DNA from: Gammaproteobacteria bacterium UBA6724
GTDB taxonomy: Bacteria; Pseudomonadota; Gammaproteobacteria; Pseudomonadales; Azotimanducaceae
Direction of reading: 5' to 3'
DNA length: 44,794 nt
NCBI GenBank assembly: GCA_002454165.1
Contig: DKIG01000006.1
Location: forward strand, 93,878 to 138,671
Made by a program: the position numbers and the translations under genes. The notes under the pieces were generated by a model. That model was given only the letters and a program-made list of their open reading frames with translations, did no database searches and had not been told where the DNA came from. Below, piece after piece: positions 25,739 to 34,432 of the stretch (its first letter is position 1; the number at the start of each line of letters is the position of its first letter).

Positions 25739-28534
25739 ATGAGCCTAAATATTAGAAAGTTTGTGCTTGTGTTGAGCGGTGTTTTGTTCTCGACAAGTAT
25801 TGTCAACGCTCAGCAATCCGGTGCCGACGTTATTGAAGAAATTGTTGTCAAGGGCTTTGTTGGTAGCCTTAAACGTTCAATTGACCAGAAACGTAATGCT
25901 CAAGGCTTTAGTGATTCAATCAATGCTGAAGACCTCGGTAAGTTTCCGGACCTCAATATTGCCGAAGCTCTACAGCGAGTGCCTGGCGTGACGCTGAACC
26001 GAAACCCGCAAGGGGAGGGCGAAGCAATCAACCTGCGTGGTCTTGAGCCGCAATACACGAGGGTTGAAATCAATCGCTTGACGGCGCTTGGCAACGGATC
26101 AGATCAAAACATCAATGGTCGACTGGGCGGAAATGGTGGTGGCCGTGAGTTCAATTTTGAATTGTTACCGGCAGAACTCTTCTCCAACGTGACGGTAACG
26201 AAGTCGGCACGAGCCGGCCTGACCGAAGGCGGCATGGCGGGCGTTGTACAGCTGTCCACTCCAAAACCGCTGGACTTTGACGGGTTGATGTTCTCCGCCT
26301 CCGCGCAGGGCAACTACAGTGATGTCACGGAAGAAACCGACCCTCGTTTATTCTTCACGTTTACCAACAACCTTGACGATCGTATTGGGATCGGTGCTGC
26401 AATTGCATACTCGAAAGGTACATTTCGCACGAATAGCATTGAGGGTGGCACCTGGCATCCATTGCGATCAATCACTAACAATGTTTGTTCCACCGCAGAC
26501 GCCGGAACCGCAACTTGCACAGGAAGGACCCCCATAGCCGAGGCTAACGCGCTGACATGGCGTACGCCGCGGGTCTTTTCATTCGTTGAAGAGCGCGATA
26601 ATGTTGCTGGTACATTGGATCTTCAATTCAGGCCGTCGGACGATGTCGAGTTTAATATCTCCGTCATCTATGCAGAATTGAGCAACGAACGAAATGCCGT
26701 TCGTCCTGACCTGGTCCTTGAGGGTGGTGCTGTTGCCGCCGTGTTGGATGATCCTGCCAATCCGTTGCTGGTCGAAAACGGCCTTGTAACACGCGGCACG
26801 TTCGAAGGTATCCAGATGCGCCCCAGCAGTCGTCTCACAGATATTGATGACGAATTTTTTCAAATATCGGCATCGGTAGATTTCAATCAGATAGAAAACT
26901 GGACGATCACGCCGTATCTTGGATTCTCAAGTCGATCGGCAGATCGTGCGCATTCGCTACTTTCTTTTAGAGCCAATGATGCGACCGGCGCAGTACCGGT
27001 CGGTCCGTCGGCATACCTGACCTACCAACAGAAAGGCAAGTTCATTGATTTCACAACACCGTTTACGGATCTACGGAGTAACCCAGAGGATTTCACGCTC
27101 AACGTCTTAATTTTCCGTCCAACCGTTGACAAAGACGAGGTTGGAACCCTGAAATTGGATTTCCGACGAATCTTTACAGATACAGATGGACTAACGGATG
27201 TGAACTTCGGATTTCGCTATAGCACTCGTGAAAAAGATGTAAAAGCCCAAGAATTCCGGCTTCGTCGTGACGTGTTACCGAACGATATTCCTGGCTTTGA
27301 TGCTGTATCGACGCTTGTTCCATTCAAAGTTGACGGATCTTCGGATGTATACAGTGGCAACAATATATTCACGGTTGACCCCGATCTATTTATTCAGGTC
27401 TATTTCCCGAGCGGTTTCAGCGGCGTAGATAGTCAGACGATTCCAGGCACGTCTATTGACAATCGTCCGGGTCGCGGCGCATCACGTTCGTACAATGTCA
27501 CCGAAGACACGTTCAATGCCTACGTTGAAGCAAACTTTGAGATTGGACCGATGTCGCTGAATGCAGGCGTGAGACTGGTTCGAACCGAACAGACTTCCCT
27601 TGGGTCAATTGTCGAGAATCAGGATCGAGTGAACGAACGCATAACGCCTGTCTCAATTGACAACAGTTACACGGAGTTCTTACCAAGCCTGAGCCTTCGA
27701 TATGCGCTTAGCGACGATTTGCTCTTGAGAGCGGCGTATTCACAGACGCTAACTCGAGCCAATTTGCGTAACTTAAGTCCAGCAGAGTCGATTTTTGTCC
27801 CAGATGCAACAACATTGGGCAGTGGTAATCGAGGCAACCCAGAGCTGCAACCATTAGTCTCCGACAATGTGGACTTCGGTGTTGAGTGGTACTTTGAAGA
27901 TGCGGGGTTGCTGGCTGTAAACCTATTCTACAAAGACATTACAAACCTCATTGGCACGGAGATTTCTACCGAAATCCGGACCTTCCTACCTCAGGTAGGC
28001 ACAGAGTTGGTGACCGGTCCTATTGCCTTCAATGTTCCAGATAATGCCGCATCAGCTACTATCAAAGGATTGGAGTTGTCATTCCAGAAACCATTTTCAT
28101 TTTTCGATAATGAAGTGTTGAATAAATTTGGTTTTTTGTTTAACGCGACCTTCACAGACAGCCAAGCCGATTTTGGTATTGACGGTGACATTCGTGCCGA
28201 CGGACTACCTGGCTTGTCGGGCAGTAGCTTCAACACGTCCTTGTACTTTGACGATGGTCGTCTTGATGTGAGGTTGAACTACTCTTGGCGTGAACAGTAT
28301 CTGTCAGCATTTAGTGATGACTTCGCCTTGCCGCGATTTACCAATGATTTTGGTCAGGTCGATTTAGCGGCTAACTTTGCCGTTACCGACAATATTCAGC
28401 TACAACTACAAGTATTGAATCTCGCGGATGAAGATGTGGATTGGCAAGCGTTTGTACCAAGTGCGGGTTTCTTACCCTACGGCACCCTTGATCTGAATCG
28501 TAGAATTGTATTCGGAGCACGGTATAATTTCTAA
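25739..28534 (+). CDS. TonB-dependent outer-membrane receptor (Xanthomonas/Caulobacter carbohydrate type)
   Basis: This 931-residue TonB-dependent transporter imports a ligand across the outer membrane with energy from TonB-ExbBD. It has a signal peptide ending near IVNAQ, a TonB-box-like EEIVVKG, and a plug domain with EDLGKFPDLNIAEALQRVPG and INLRGLEPQYTRVEINR. A 22-strand barrel follows, ending in the terminal aromatic signature GARYNF. The plug wording is that of the TIGR01782 group, whose known members take up oligosaccharides such as chito- or malto-oligomers. GGAGG at 25726-25730 is eight bases from the ATG at 25739, so I prefer it to the ATG at 25733. It is the first gene of the rightward operon. 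The ligand is inferred from its neighbours. Confidence 0.92.
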   Translation: MSLNIRKFVLVLSGVLFSTSIVNAQQSGADVIEEIVVKGFVGSLKRSIDQKRNAQGFSDSINAEDLGKFPDLNIAEALQRVPGVTLNRNPQGEGEAINLRGLEPQYTRVEINRLTALGNGSDQNINGRLGGNGGGREFNFELLPAELFSNVTVTKSARAGLTEGGMAGVVQLSTPKPLDFDGLMFSASAQGNYSDVTEETDPRLFFTFTNNLDDRIGIGAAIAYSKGTFRTNSIEGGTWHPLRSITNNVCSTADAGTATCTGRTPIAEANALTWRTPRVFSFVEERDNVAGTLDLQFRPSDDVEFNISVIYAELSNERNAVRPDLVLEGGAVAAVLDDPANPLLVENGLVTRGTFEGIQMRPSSRLTDIDDEFFQISASVDFNQIENWTITPYLGFSSRSADRAHSLLSFRANDATGAVPVGPSAYLTYQQKGKFIDFTTPFTDLRSNPEDFTLNVLIFRPTVDKDEVGTLKLDFRRIFTDTDGLTDVNFGFRYSTREKDVKAQEFRLRRDVLPNDIPGFDAVSTLVPFKVDGSSDVYSGNNIFTVDPDLFIQVYFPSGFSGVDSQTIPGTSIDNRPGRGASRSYNVTEDTFNAYVEANFEIGPMSLNAGVRLVRTEQTSLGSIVENQDRVNERITPVSIDNSYTEFLPSLSLRYALSDDLLLRAAYSQTLTRANLRNLSPAESIFVPDATTLGSGNRGNPELQPLVSDNVDFGVEWYFEDAGLLAVNLFYKDITNLIGTEISTEIRTFLPQVGTELVTGPIAFNVPDNAASATIKGLELSFQKPFSFFDNEVLNKFGFLFNATFTDSQADFGIDGDIRADGLPGLSGSSFNTSLYFDDGRLDVRLNYSWREQYLSAFSDDFALPRFTNDFGQVDLAANFAVTDNIQLQLQVLNLADEDVDWQAFVPSAGFLPYGTLDLNRRIVFGARYNF

Positions 28535-28563
28535 CAGGTGGTGCAGAAGAAAACCTGTCCCGG

Positions 28564-28629
28564 GGCCGATGGTAGACGCGTAGCACTGCCCCCAATCGTG
28601 ATGTGACGTCTATCGTCGGCCTCTTTTTC
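28564..28629 (+). terminator. Probable intrinsic terminator after the receptor gene
   Basis: Arms of 15 bases at 28564-28578 and 28607-28621 can pair with only two G-U wobbles around a 28-base loop. TCTTTTTC follows immediately. It would end or attenuate the receptor transcript before the deacylase gene. The large loop lowers confidence, and partial read-through is possible because the next genes lie on the same strand. Confidence 0.6.
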
Positions 28630-28721
28630 AAGGAACCGCTAACCGAATACTTTCCGACCAGTCATTATCTCACCCGGAGGGCAAAACAATCTCTTCACTC
28701 CCAGACTCCACAATTGAAAGA

Positions 28722-30194
28722 ATGCATGATCGCAATATCGATTGTGTCATTCGCAACGCGACCATCATTGATGGCAATGGGGGTAGCGGATTCGTTTCTG
28801 ATTTGGCTATCGCTGGCGACAGGATTTCGCAAGTAGGTGATGTGGGCCCGTGTGGTTGCACTGAGATTGACGCCAAGGGTTTGTGTCTGTCACCCGGCTT
28901 CATAGACGTCCATACACATGATGATATTCAAGTATTAAAAGATCCCGATATGCTGGCAAAAGTATCTCAGGGAGTGACAAGCGTAGTTGTCGGAAACTGT
29001 GGAATAAGCGCGAGTCCAGTTACGCTTGATACAGCACCACCAGACCCGATGAACATACTAGGTAACCGATTCGACTTCGCGTTTGACAGCGTGCAAAAGT
29101 ATGCAGACGCCGTGTATCAAGCAAGACCGGCAACAAATGTAGCTGCGTTGGTCGGACACACATGTCTCAGAATAGCGACGATGGATTCGCTGGACCGAGC
29201 AGCAACCGATGCTGAAGTCTCACGCATGTGCGATATTTTAGATAAGGCCCTTGAACAAGGCGCCATAGGTATGAGCACAGGACTCGCCTACGCTACAGCC
29301 AAGCAGTCAACCACTGACGAGGTATTGCAATTGGCAAGAATCGTCAAAAATCATAATGGCATATACACCACACATCTTCGTGACGAACACGATCACATAC
29401 TTGAAGCAATGGATGAGGCATTTGTTGTCGGGAGGGAAGCAGACATATCAGTAGTGATATCACACTTCAAATGCGCGGGAACACGAAATTGGGGACGTTC
29501 TAGCGAAACATTAAGTCACATGAGTAGCGCATCAAAACAGCAAGAAGTCGCCTGCGATTGCTACCCCTACGCTGCGTCATCAAGCACGCTTGACATTGAT
29601 CAAGTGACCGATGATTACGATATTTTCATAACTTGGTCCGAACCTCATCCCGAAGAAGCACGACAAACTATTGATGCAATAGCCAAAAAATGGCAAATCT
29701 CTAAGACAGAGGCAGCCAAGCGGCTTCAACCCGCGGGTGCTGTTTATCACAATATGAGTGAGGAAGATGTAGAACGTGTGCTCGCGTATCCGGATTGTAT
29801 GATCGGTTCCGACGGTTTACCGAATGATGAACATCCGCATCCACGGTTGTGGGGTACTTTTCCACGTGTACTTGGGCGTTACAGACGGGAGAAGTCGCTC
29901 TTCTCGCTAGAGGATGCCATTCGAAAGATGACATCATTGCCAGCGAAAAAATTTAAACTTGCTAAACGCGGCGTTATTGCGGAAGGCAACTATGCCGACA
30001 TTGTCCTGTTTGATCCAAATACAATTATGGATTTGGCAACTTACAAAGAGCCCTTCAAGCCGGCGCTAGGTGTGCACTCTGTCTGGGTCAATGGCGAGAT
30101 AACCTATGAACCAGACAAGGGGGTAATGAATAGAAACGGTCGCATGCTAACTCCCGCACGGCCTCACGAATCTAACGAGCAGCAGACAGGATAG
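28722..30194 (+). CDS. N-acyl-D-amino-acid deacylase (D-aminoacylase family)
   Basis: This amidohydrolase-superfamily enzyme of 490 residues hydrolyses N-acyl-D-amino acids to the free D-amino acid plus carboxylate. The metal site is visible: HTH in IDVHTHDD (H64, H66), the bridging Cys in VVGNCGIS (C93), His in YTTHLRDE and ISHFKCAG, and the catalytic Asp in MIGSDGLP. The N-terminal strand CVIRNATIIDGNGG and the C-terminal GNYADIVLFDP match the family. N-acetyl-D-glucosaminate or -galactosaminate is formally an N-acyl-D-amino acid, so deacetylation of such an acid is the likely step here. The true substrate is inferred. The RidA gene begins 4 bp after its stop. Confidence 0.9.
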   Translation: MHDRNIDCVIRNATIIDGNGGSGFVSDLAIAGDRISQVGDVGPCGCTEIDAKGLCLSPGFIDVHTHDDIQVLKDPDMLAKVSQGVTSVVVGNCGISASPVTLDTAPPDPMNILGNRFDFAFDSVQKYADAVYQARPATNVAALVGHTCLRIATMDSLDRAATDAEVSRMCDILDKALEQGAIGMSTGLAYATAKQSTTDEVLQLARIVKNHNGIYTTHLRDEHDHILEAMDEAFVVGREADISVVISHFKCAGTRNWGRSSETLSHMSSASKQQEVACDCYPYAASSSTLDIDQVTDDYDIFITWSEPHPEEARQTIDAIAKKWQISKTEAAKRLQPAGAVYHNMSEEDVERVLAYPDCMIGSDGLPNDEHPHPRLWGTFPRVLGRYRREKSLFSLEDAIRKMTSLPAKKFKLAKRGVIAEGNYADIVLFDPNTIMDLATYKEPFKPALGVHSVWVNGEITYEPDKGVMNRNGRMLTPARPHESNEQQTG

Positions 30195-30198
30195 AGAA

Positions 30199-30582
30199 TT
30201 GAGAAGAATAGGCGCAAACGGGTCTAAGGGTGCTGGTGGTCAGCACCTGCCATTTTCGCGTGCTGTGGAGGTCGCTGGCTGGTTGTACGTTTCAGGTCAA
30301 ACACCAATGATTGATGGCGAAGTGGTGGAGGGTAGCATTATGGAACAGTCCCAACTTGCGCTCGCAAATTGCCTTGATATCGTCAACGAGGCTGGATACA
30401 CAGTCGAAGACGTCGTGCATGTCACTGTCATTCTGACAGATTCTCGCTACTTCCAATCGTTTAACAAAGTATTCAAGGATGTGTTTGGCGCACATCCACC
30501 AGCGAGAATATGCTCCGTCTGCAATCTTGTCGTTGACTGCAAAGTTGAAGTCGGCTTGGTCTGCTTCAAAGACCCAATTTAG
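30199..30582 (+). CDS. RidA/YjgF/UK114-family enamine/imine deaminase
   Basis: RidA proteins hydrolyse reactive enamines and imines released by PLP dehydratases, preventing damage by 2-aminoacrylate-like intermediates. The 127 residues show the family pattern GWLYVSGQTPMIDGEVVEG, ALANCLDIVNEAGYTVEDVV and PPARICS, the last carrying the conserved substrate Arg. The usual second motif is replaced by VCNLVVDCKVEV. The start is TTG at 30199 with AGGA eight bases upstream. Placement in an operon with a D-amino-acid dehydratase and deacylase fits a role in completing deamination of an eliminated amino sugar acid. The pairing is inferred. Confidence 0.85.
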   Translation: MRRIGANGSKGAGGQHLPFSRAVEVAGWLYVSGQTPMIDGEVVEGSIMEQSQLALANCLDIVNEAGYTVEDVVHVTVILTDSRYFQSFNKVFKDVFGAHPPARICSVCNLVVDCKVEVGLVCFKDPI

Positions 30583-30612
30583 CAACGGCTAAGTCTGAGC
30601 CACTGATCACCA

Positions 30613-32064
30613 ATGAATCCGACGCTATTTCTATTTGTTTTCGTTGCTTACGTCGTCTTTATGATTGCTCTAAGTTGGTGGGTATCAAAGGCGAACGAAT
30701 CGGGCCAGGACTTTCTCCTTGGTGGCCGTCAAGTGGCTGGATTTCTAACACTCGGAACTACAGTGGCGACCATGGTCGGTACCGGTTCGTCCATGGGTGC
30801 AGTTGGTTTCGCGTACACTAACGGCTGGGCAGGGACCTTGTATGGAATTGGTGGAGCCATTGGCATCTTGCTCCTCGCGTATATGTACGCGCCAGTTCGA
30901 CGCTTCAAGTTTGTCACGATGAGCGAAGAGATCTCTTATTACGTCGGTGCAGATGCGCTGGTCAAGGGGAGTGTGGCGATTCTTATTTTTGTTGCGAGTG
31001 TCGGATGGCTTGCTGCTCACATAATTGGTGGAGCCCTCTACCTAGGTTGGATTACAGGCATTGATCTCAACCTCGCAAAAATCATTGTTGCATTCGCTTT
31101 TGGTATTTATGTGATCCTTGGGGGGTATGTTGCTGTTGTTTGGACAGACACCATTCAAGCGGTGGTCTTGTTCATCGGCTTTTTGCTCATGGCTGTACTT
31201 GCCGTTCAGATTGTCGGCGGATGGGATGCACTCATCGCGGCACAACTTGATTCCAACGGCAAATTCTTGTCCGTCGAAAAAATTGGTATCCTTCCCGCAG
31301 TGTCATTATCAATTGTGATCTTGGTCGGCATCATGGCTACCCCGTCATATCGACAACGCATTTACTCTGGAAAAAGCGTTTCTACAGTTCGAAAATCATT
31401 TGTAGCGTCTGGTGGGCTTTACCTCGCTTTCTCCATTATTCCGGCCATCATCGGCATGGCTGCATATGCCATCAATCCAACACTTGATGAAGCATCTTTT
31501 GCATTTCCATATCTCGCCATCACCGTGCTACCCGTAACGGTAGGAATTATCGTTCTCGTTGCTGGACTGTCCGCAACCATGTCAAGTGCTAGCTCCGATG
31601 CCGTGGTGGCGGTCACAATATTGCTACGAGATCTTTCATCACCCTTTGAGCGTCGCCTGAACATCACTGGCAATATAATCGCGAGTTCAAGAGTAGGGCT
31701 CGCATTGATTATTGTCGTAGCACTCTTACTAGCACAACTGTCGAATGATATTATTGGCTATATTACGTCAATGATATCCACCGTAATGTCTGGATTGTTT
31801 GTTTGCGGCCTCTTGGGTAAATACTGGCCACGATTCAATCGCTATGGCGCCTTGGGCGCGTTGTTCGCGGGATCCGCTACATCGCTCACAGTCATTGCTA
31901 GCAACTCCTTATTGGCGGAGTTTGGCAATCCGATTCTCCCGTCTGTCGGTGCTTCCTTGGTGGTCGGGGTTTTGGGCACCATCCTTACTCCAGCCTCTAG
32001 TGTTTCTATGTCCGAAGCACAAGCAATACTGGAAAAACAGCGAAACCAGGTTGAAATGGGTTAG
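30613..32064 (+). CDS. Sodium:solute symporter (SSS family)
   Basis: This inner-membrane Na+-coupled transporter of 483 residues has about thirteen hydrophobic helices. The family core is visible in LLGGRQVAGFLTLGTTVATMVGTGSSMGA (unwound first helix) and in VAGLSATMSSASSDAVVAVT, the helix with paired serines of the Na2 site. Its relatives carry sugars, sialic acid, amino acids or organic acids. In this operon it would carry the imported or trimmed monomer across the inner membrane, complementing the outer-membrane receptor. The substrate is inferred. Confidence 0.9.
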   Translation: MNPTLFLFVFVAYVVFMIALSWWVSKANESGQDFLLGGRQVAGFLTLGTTVATMVGTGSSMGAVGFAYTNGWAGTLYGIGGAIGILLLAYMYAPVRRFKFVTMSEEISYYVGADALVKGSVAILIFVASVGWLAAHIIGGALYLGWITGIDLNLAKIIVAFAFGIYVILGGYVAVVWTDTIQAVVLFIGFLLMAVLAVQIVGGWDALIAAQLDSNGKFLSVEKIGILPAVSLSIVILVGIMATPSYRQRIYSGKSVSTVRKSFVASGGLYLAFSIIPAIIGMAAYAINPTLDEASFAFPYLAITVLPVTVGIIVLVAGLSATMSSASSDAVVAVTILLRDLSSPFERRLNITGNIIASSRVGLALIIVVALLLAQLSNDIIGYITSMISTVMSGLFVCGLLGKYWPRFNRYGALGALFAGSATSLTVIASNSLLAEFGNPILPSVGASLVVGVLGTILTPASSVSMSEAQAILEKQRNQVEMG

Positions 32065-32129
32065 TTGGGCAATGATTTCATGCAAATTCAACACTTGACA
32101 CCAGTAATGGCAAACGCCTATTGCCGCAG

Positions 32130-33083
32130 ATGGTAGAGAAACCGACATCATTTGTCCTGGGCGACTGGGGAACGAGCAATCTGCGTCTATTTTGTGTCGT
32201 TGGTGGTAAAATCATTGACACGACGGTCGGTCCCGGCGTCGGTCAATTAAAGTCAGGTGCGAGCGAGATCATCACGCAGCTGCTTTCGTCTTGGGAAGAA
32301 TACCGAAACATTGAAGCCGTTTATCTGTGTGGCATGGTCGGCTCGTCGTTGGGGCTGGTCGAGGTACCTCATCACCAATGCCCGATGGACTGGACGGAAA
32401 TCGGTCAAGCATCACAGTCGGCATCTGTTAATGGCATAAGCGCGCATATTGTGCCTGGACTATCTTGCACAAACCCACTCATAGCACCCGATTATCTCAG
32501 AGGAGAAGAAACCCAGATCGTTGGTACGATCAAGGTGCTCGACAAGATTCGCTATGGGATGCAGTTGCTTTGTCTCTGTGGCACACATACGAAATGGGTG
32601 TGGATAGAGGAGGGTAGAATCAACGTTTTCTTGACGTCGCTTGCGGGTGAGTTGTTTGAGTCGCTTACAGAGAGCGTACTCGTAAAAGAAACGGTCGCCA
32701 CACGAAGTGTTGATGCGACATCGTTACGACGAGGCATCAAAGAAAGCGGCAAACATGATCATGCGGATTTGCTGCATCAACTCTTTCAAGTGCGATCTCG
32801 CAAACTATCAGGTGATCTTTCTGGAGAATCCGCTACAGGCTTTCTGTCGGGTCTTATTGTGGGAACGGATGTTAGCAGAGCACTTCAGATTTCCAGGACA
32901 ATGGGAAAGACGATAGATTTGGTGACCATTGTTGGTGCTAAATCCCTAACAGATCAATACGAACTAGCTTGCACTCATTTCAAAACCAAGTGCATAACTG
33001 TTGACGGGCAACAGGCGTCTCTGGCGGGACTAGCCTCAATTTTTGATCTTAATGTCAGTATGGATAACCATGTTACGCATTGA
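32130..33083 (+). CDS. dgoK: 2-keto-3-deoxygalactonate kinase (DgoK-type)
   Basis: DgoK phosphorylates 2-keto-3-deoxygalactonate at C6. The 317 residues belong to the DgoK family (ASKHA-like), unrelated in fold to the PfkB-type kinase in the same island. Family marks are LGDWGTSNLRLFCV near the start (phosphate 1 loop), YLCGMVGSSLGL, LRGEETQIVGT, and LLCLCGTHTKWVWIEEG. I take the ATG at 32130 rather than the TTG at 32121; neither has a strong ribosome-binding site. The aldolase gene overlaps its end, giving the classic kinase-aldolase pair of D-galactonate catabolism, although no galactonate dehydratase is present. Confidence 0.9.
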   Translation: MVEKPTSFVLGDWGTSNLRLFCVVGGKIIDTTVGPGVGQLKSGASEIITQLLSSWEEYRNIEAVYLCGMVGSSLGLVEVPHHQCPMDWTEIGQASQSASVNGISAHIVPGLSCTNPLIAPDYLRGEETQIVGTIKVLDKIRYGMQLLCLCGTHTKWVWIEEGRINVFLTSLAGELFESLTESVLVKETVATRSVDATSLRRGIKESGKHDHADLLHQLFQVRSRKLSGDLSGESATGFLSGLIVGTDVSRALQISRTMGKTIDLVTIVGAKSLTDQYELACTHFKTKCITVDGQQASLAGLASIFDLNVSMDNHVTH

Positions 33084-33708
33084 TCAATTCATTCAGGAGT
33101 GCCCCGTCGTGGCCATTCTGCGTGGCCTGACACCACAGGATGCCGTTGCCATTGGGGATGCGCTGTATCGTGCAGGCGTTCGAATCATTGAGGTGCCACT
33201 CAATTCACCCAGACCGCTGGTCAGCATTGAACTTTTGCGAAACTTTTTTGGAAGCACTTGTGTAATCGGTGCTGGTACCCTTCTGGACCCGCGGCAAATT
33301 GAGCCTGTGATTGCCGCCGGCGGAGAAATAGTTGTGGCACCAAATGTTGACACGCAGGTGCTTCAACAAGCGAATCAAATACAGGGTGTGATCGCAATAC
33401 CAGGCGTTTTCACTGCCACCGAAGCACTTCTTGCTACAAGCATGGGGGCACGACATCTAAAGTTATTTCCTGCAAGTAGCGTTCCTGCCCATCATGTTAC
33501 GGCACTGCGAGCGGTGCTACCGACCGAGACGAAAATAATCGCGGTTGGTGGCTTTGGTGATGGTGGATACATGGATTGGCTCAAGGCCGGTACATCGGGG
33601 TTCGGCATCGGATCACAGATCTACAAACCAGGCGCCTCCCACAAGGACGTTTACACAAGAGCAGACCGGATAGTGAAAAGCATTGCTGAGTGCCTCGTAG
33701 CCTTGTGA
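33070..33708 (+). CDS. dgoA: 2-keto-3-deoxy-6-phosphogalactonate aldolase (DgoA-type)
   Basis: This class I aldolase of 212 residues splits KDPGal to pyruvate and glyceraldehyde-3-phosphate. The DgoA-like marks are VVAILRGLTPQDA, IIEVPLNSP with the general-base Glu, VIGAGTLL, the Schiff-base Lys in LKLFPAS, and IAVGGFGDGGYMDWL. The ATG at 33070 lies within the last codons of dgoK, a 14-base overlap that couples the two. The frame is open further upstream, but nothing before this start is family-like. This is the last intact gene of the island. Confidence 0.9.
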   Translation: MLRIDQFIQECPVVAILRGLTPQDAVAIGDALYRAGVRIIEVPLNSPRPLVSIELLRNFFGSTCVIGAGTLLDPRQIEPVIAAGGEIVVAPNVDTQVLQQANQIQGVIAIPGVFTATEALLATSMGARHLKLFPASSVPAHHVTALRAVLPTETKIIAVGGFGDGGYMDWLKAGTSGFGIGSQIYKPGASHKDVYTRADRIVKSIAECLVAL

Positions 33709-33739
33709 CCCCTGTTGAATATAGTCAAGAGAACCTAAG

Positions 33740-34044
33740 ATGCGAGCAGCCCAATACCTAGCATTTGGTTCCTTGGACGAGGTTGAGATGGTTGAGCTGG
33801 AAAAGTGCCCAGTCCCGACGCGAAGCAACTTCTCCTGTCCGTCAAGGCGGCCGGCGTCAATCAGATTGATTGGAAATGTGTGATGGGGTTCGGTGAAGCA
33901 TTGGGCCATCGGCCGCCTCATCCGCTTGGCGTGGAGGTGTCCGGTGTAGTGCCGCAGACCGGTACTCAGGTGAGTGAATTCCAAACAGGAGACAGGGTAC
34001 AGGATAGATTACAGAAGCCTTTTATTCGGTATCCGACATGGTGA
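33740..34044 (+). pseudogene. Frameshifted N-terminal fragment of a medium-chain (zinc-type) alcohol dehydrogenase/reductase
   Basis: Two adjoining frames together encode the first 85 or so residues of an MDR-family protein. The first starts at the ATG at 33740 with MRAAQYLAFGSLDEVEMVEL and reaches KCPVP. The second, entered near 33805-33812 through a frame change, continues with PDAKQLLLSVKAAGVNQIDW, HPLGVEVSGVV and GDRV. Homology stops at about 34000 and the remaining two thirds of the protein, including the cofactor fold, are absent. It is therefore a dead remnant, probably left by a deletion or insertion at the island edge. Confidence 0.75.
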
Positions 34045-34366
34045 TATTGCATGGCTCTCCTTCTGGATCGGAGTGCCAAAGGTATCTGAGCTTATACAGT
34101 CACGCGATTCTGCCGTACAGGTTTAATTTAACATAATATACATTATACGCATACACGATTGTATATAGAATCGCATCTGGGGTCTAGCGTCAAAGTAAAC
34201 ACGCCGTACATTACACGGCATGGCAATCAACAATGAAGGTTGAGCCCACCTTTTCTCTGCCTTGTAGCTAATCTTTCTGCTGAATGAACTGGTTGATAAC
34301 GACCGCAGAAATATCTATTGACGTCCACCCTCCATTGAAATGAATTGATAGGCTTGTCCAGTAGCC
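34045..34366. other. Intergenic stretch without recognisable genes at island edge
   Basis: This AT-rich stretch lies between the dehydrogenase remnant and the transposase-tail remnant. I see no convincing gene, RNA gene or terminator in it. Short pieces in the minus-strand reading may be further decayed transposon sequence, but none could be identified. Confidence 0.5.
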
Positions 34367-34432
34367 TCAGAGATTTTTCTTGATGAGATCTTTTAACGCG
34401 TAATTCTCGTGGGCGAGTTCGGCATACATCCT
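34367..34432 (-). pseudogene. C-terminal remnant of an IS3-type OrfA transposase
   Basis: The last 21 codons of a minus-strand frame read RMYAELAHENYALKDLIKKN plus Leu and stop. This closely resembles the leucine-zipper tail of IS3-family OrfA proteins (YAEL-LEN-ALKDLI-KKL), as I remember it. Nothing of the helix-turn-helix part, of OrfB or of the ends is recognisable, and the 12-bp tandem repeat begins where the similarity ends. The resemblance is short, so chance cannot be excluded. Confidence 0.5.

Noticed and set aside
21472..33708. Island as a plain D-serine or peptidoglycan D-amino-acid catabolic cluster
   Set aside because: It would explain the deacylase, dehydratase and RidA, but not two 2-keto-3-deoxy-hexonate kinase-aldolase pairs. 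It is kept only as an alternative.
21472..33708. Island as an alginate or pectin utilisation locus
   Set aside because: KDG kinase and aldolase would fit, but no polysaccharide lyase, uronate isomerase or DEH reductase is present, and the amino-acid enzymes would be unexplained.
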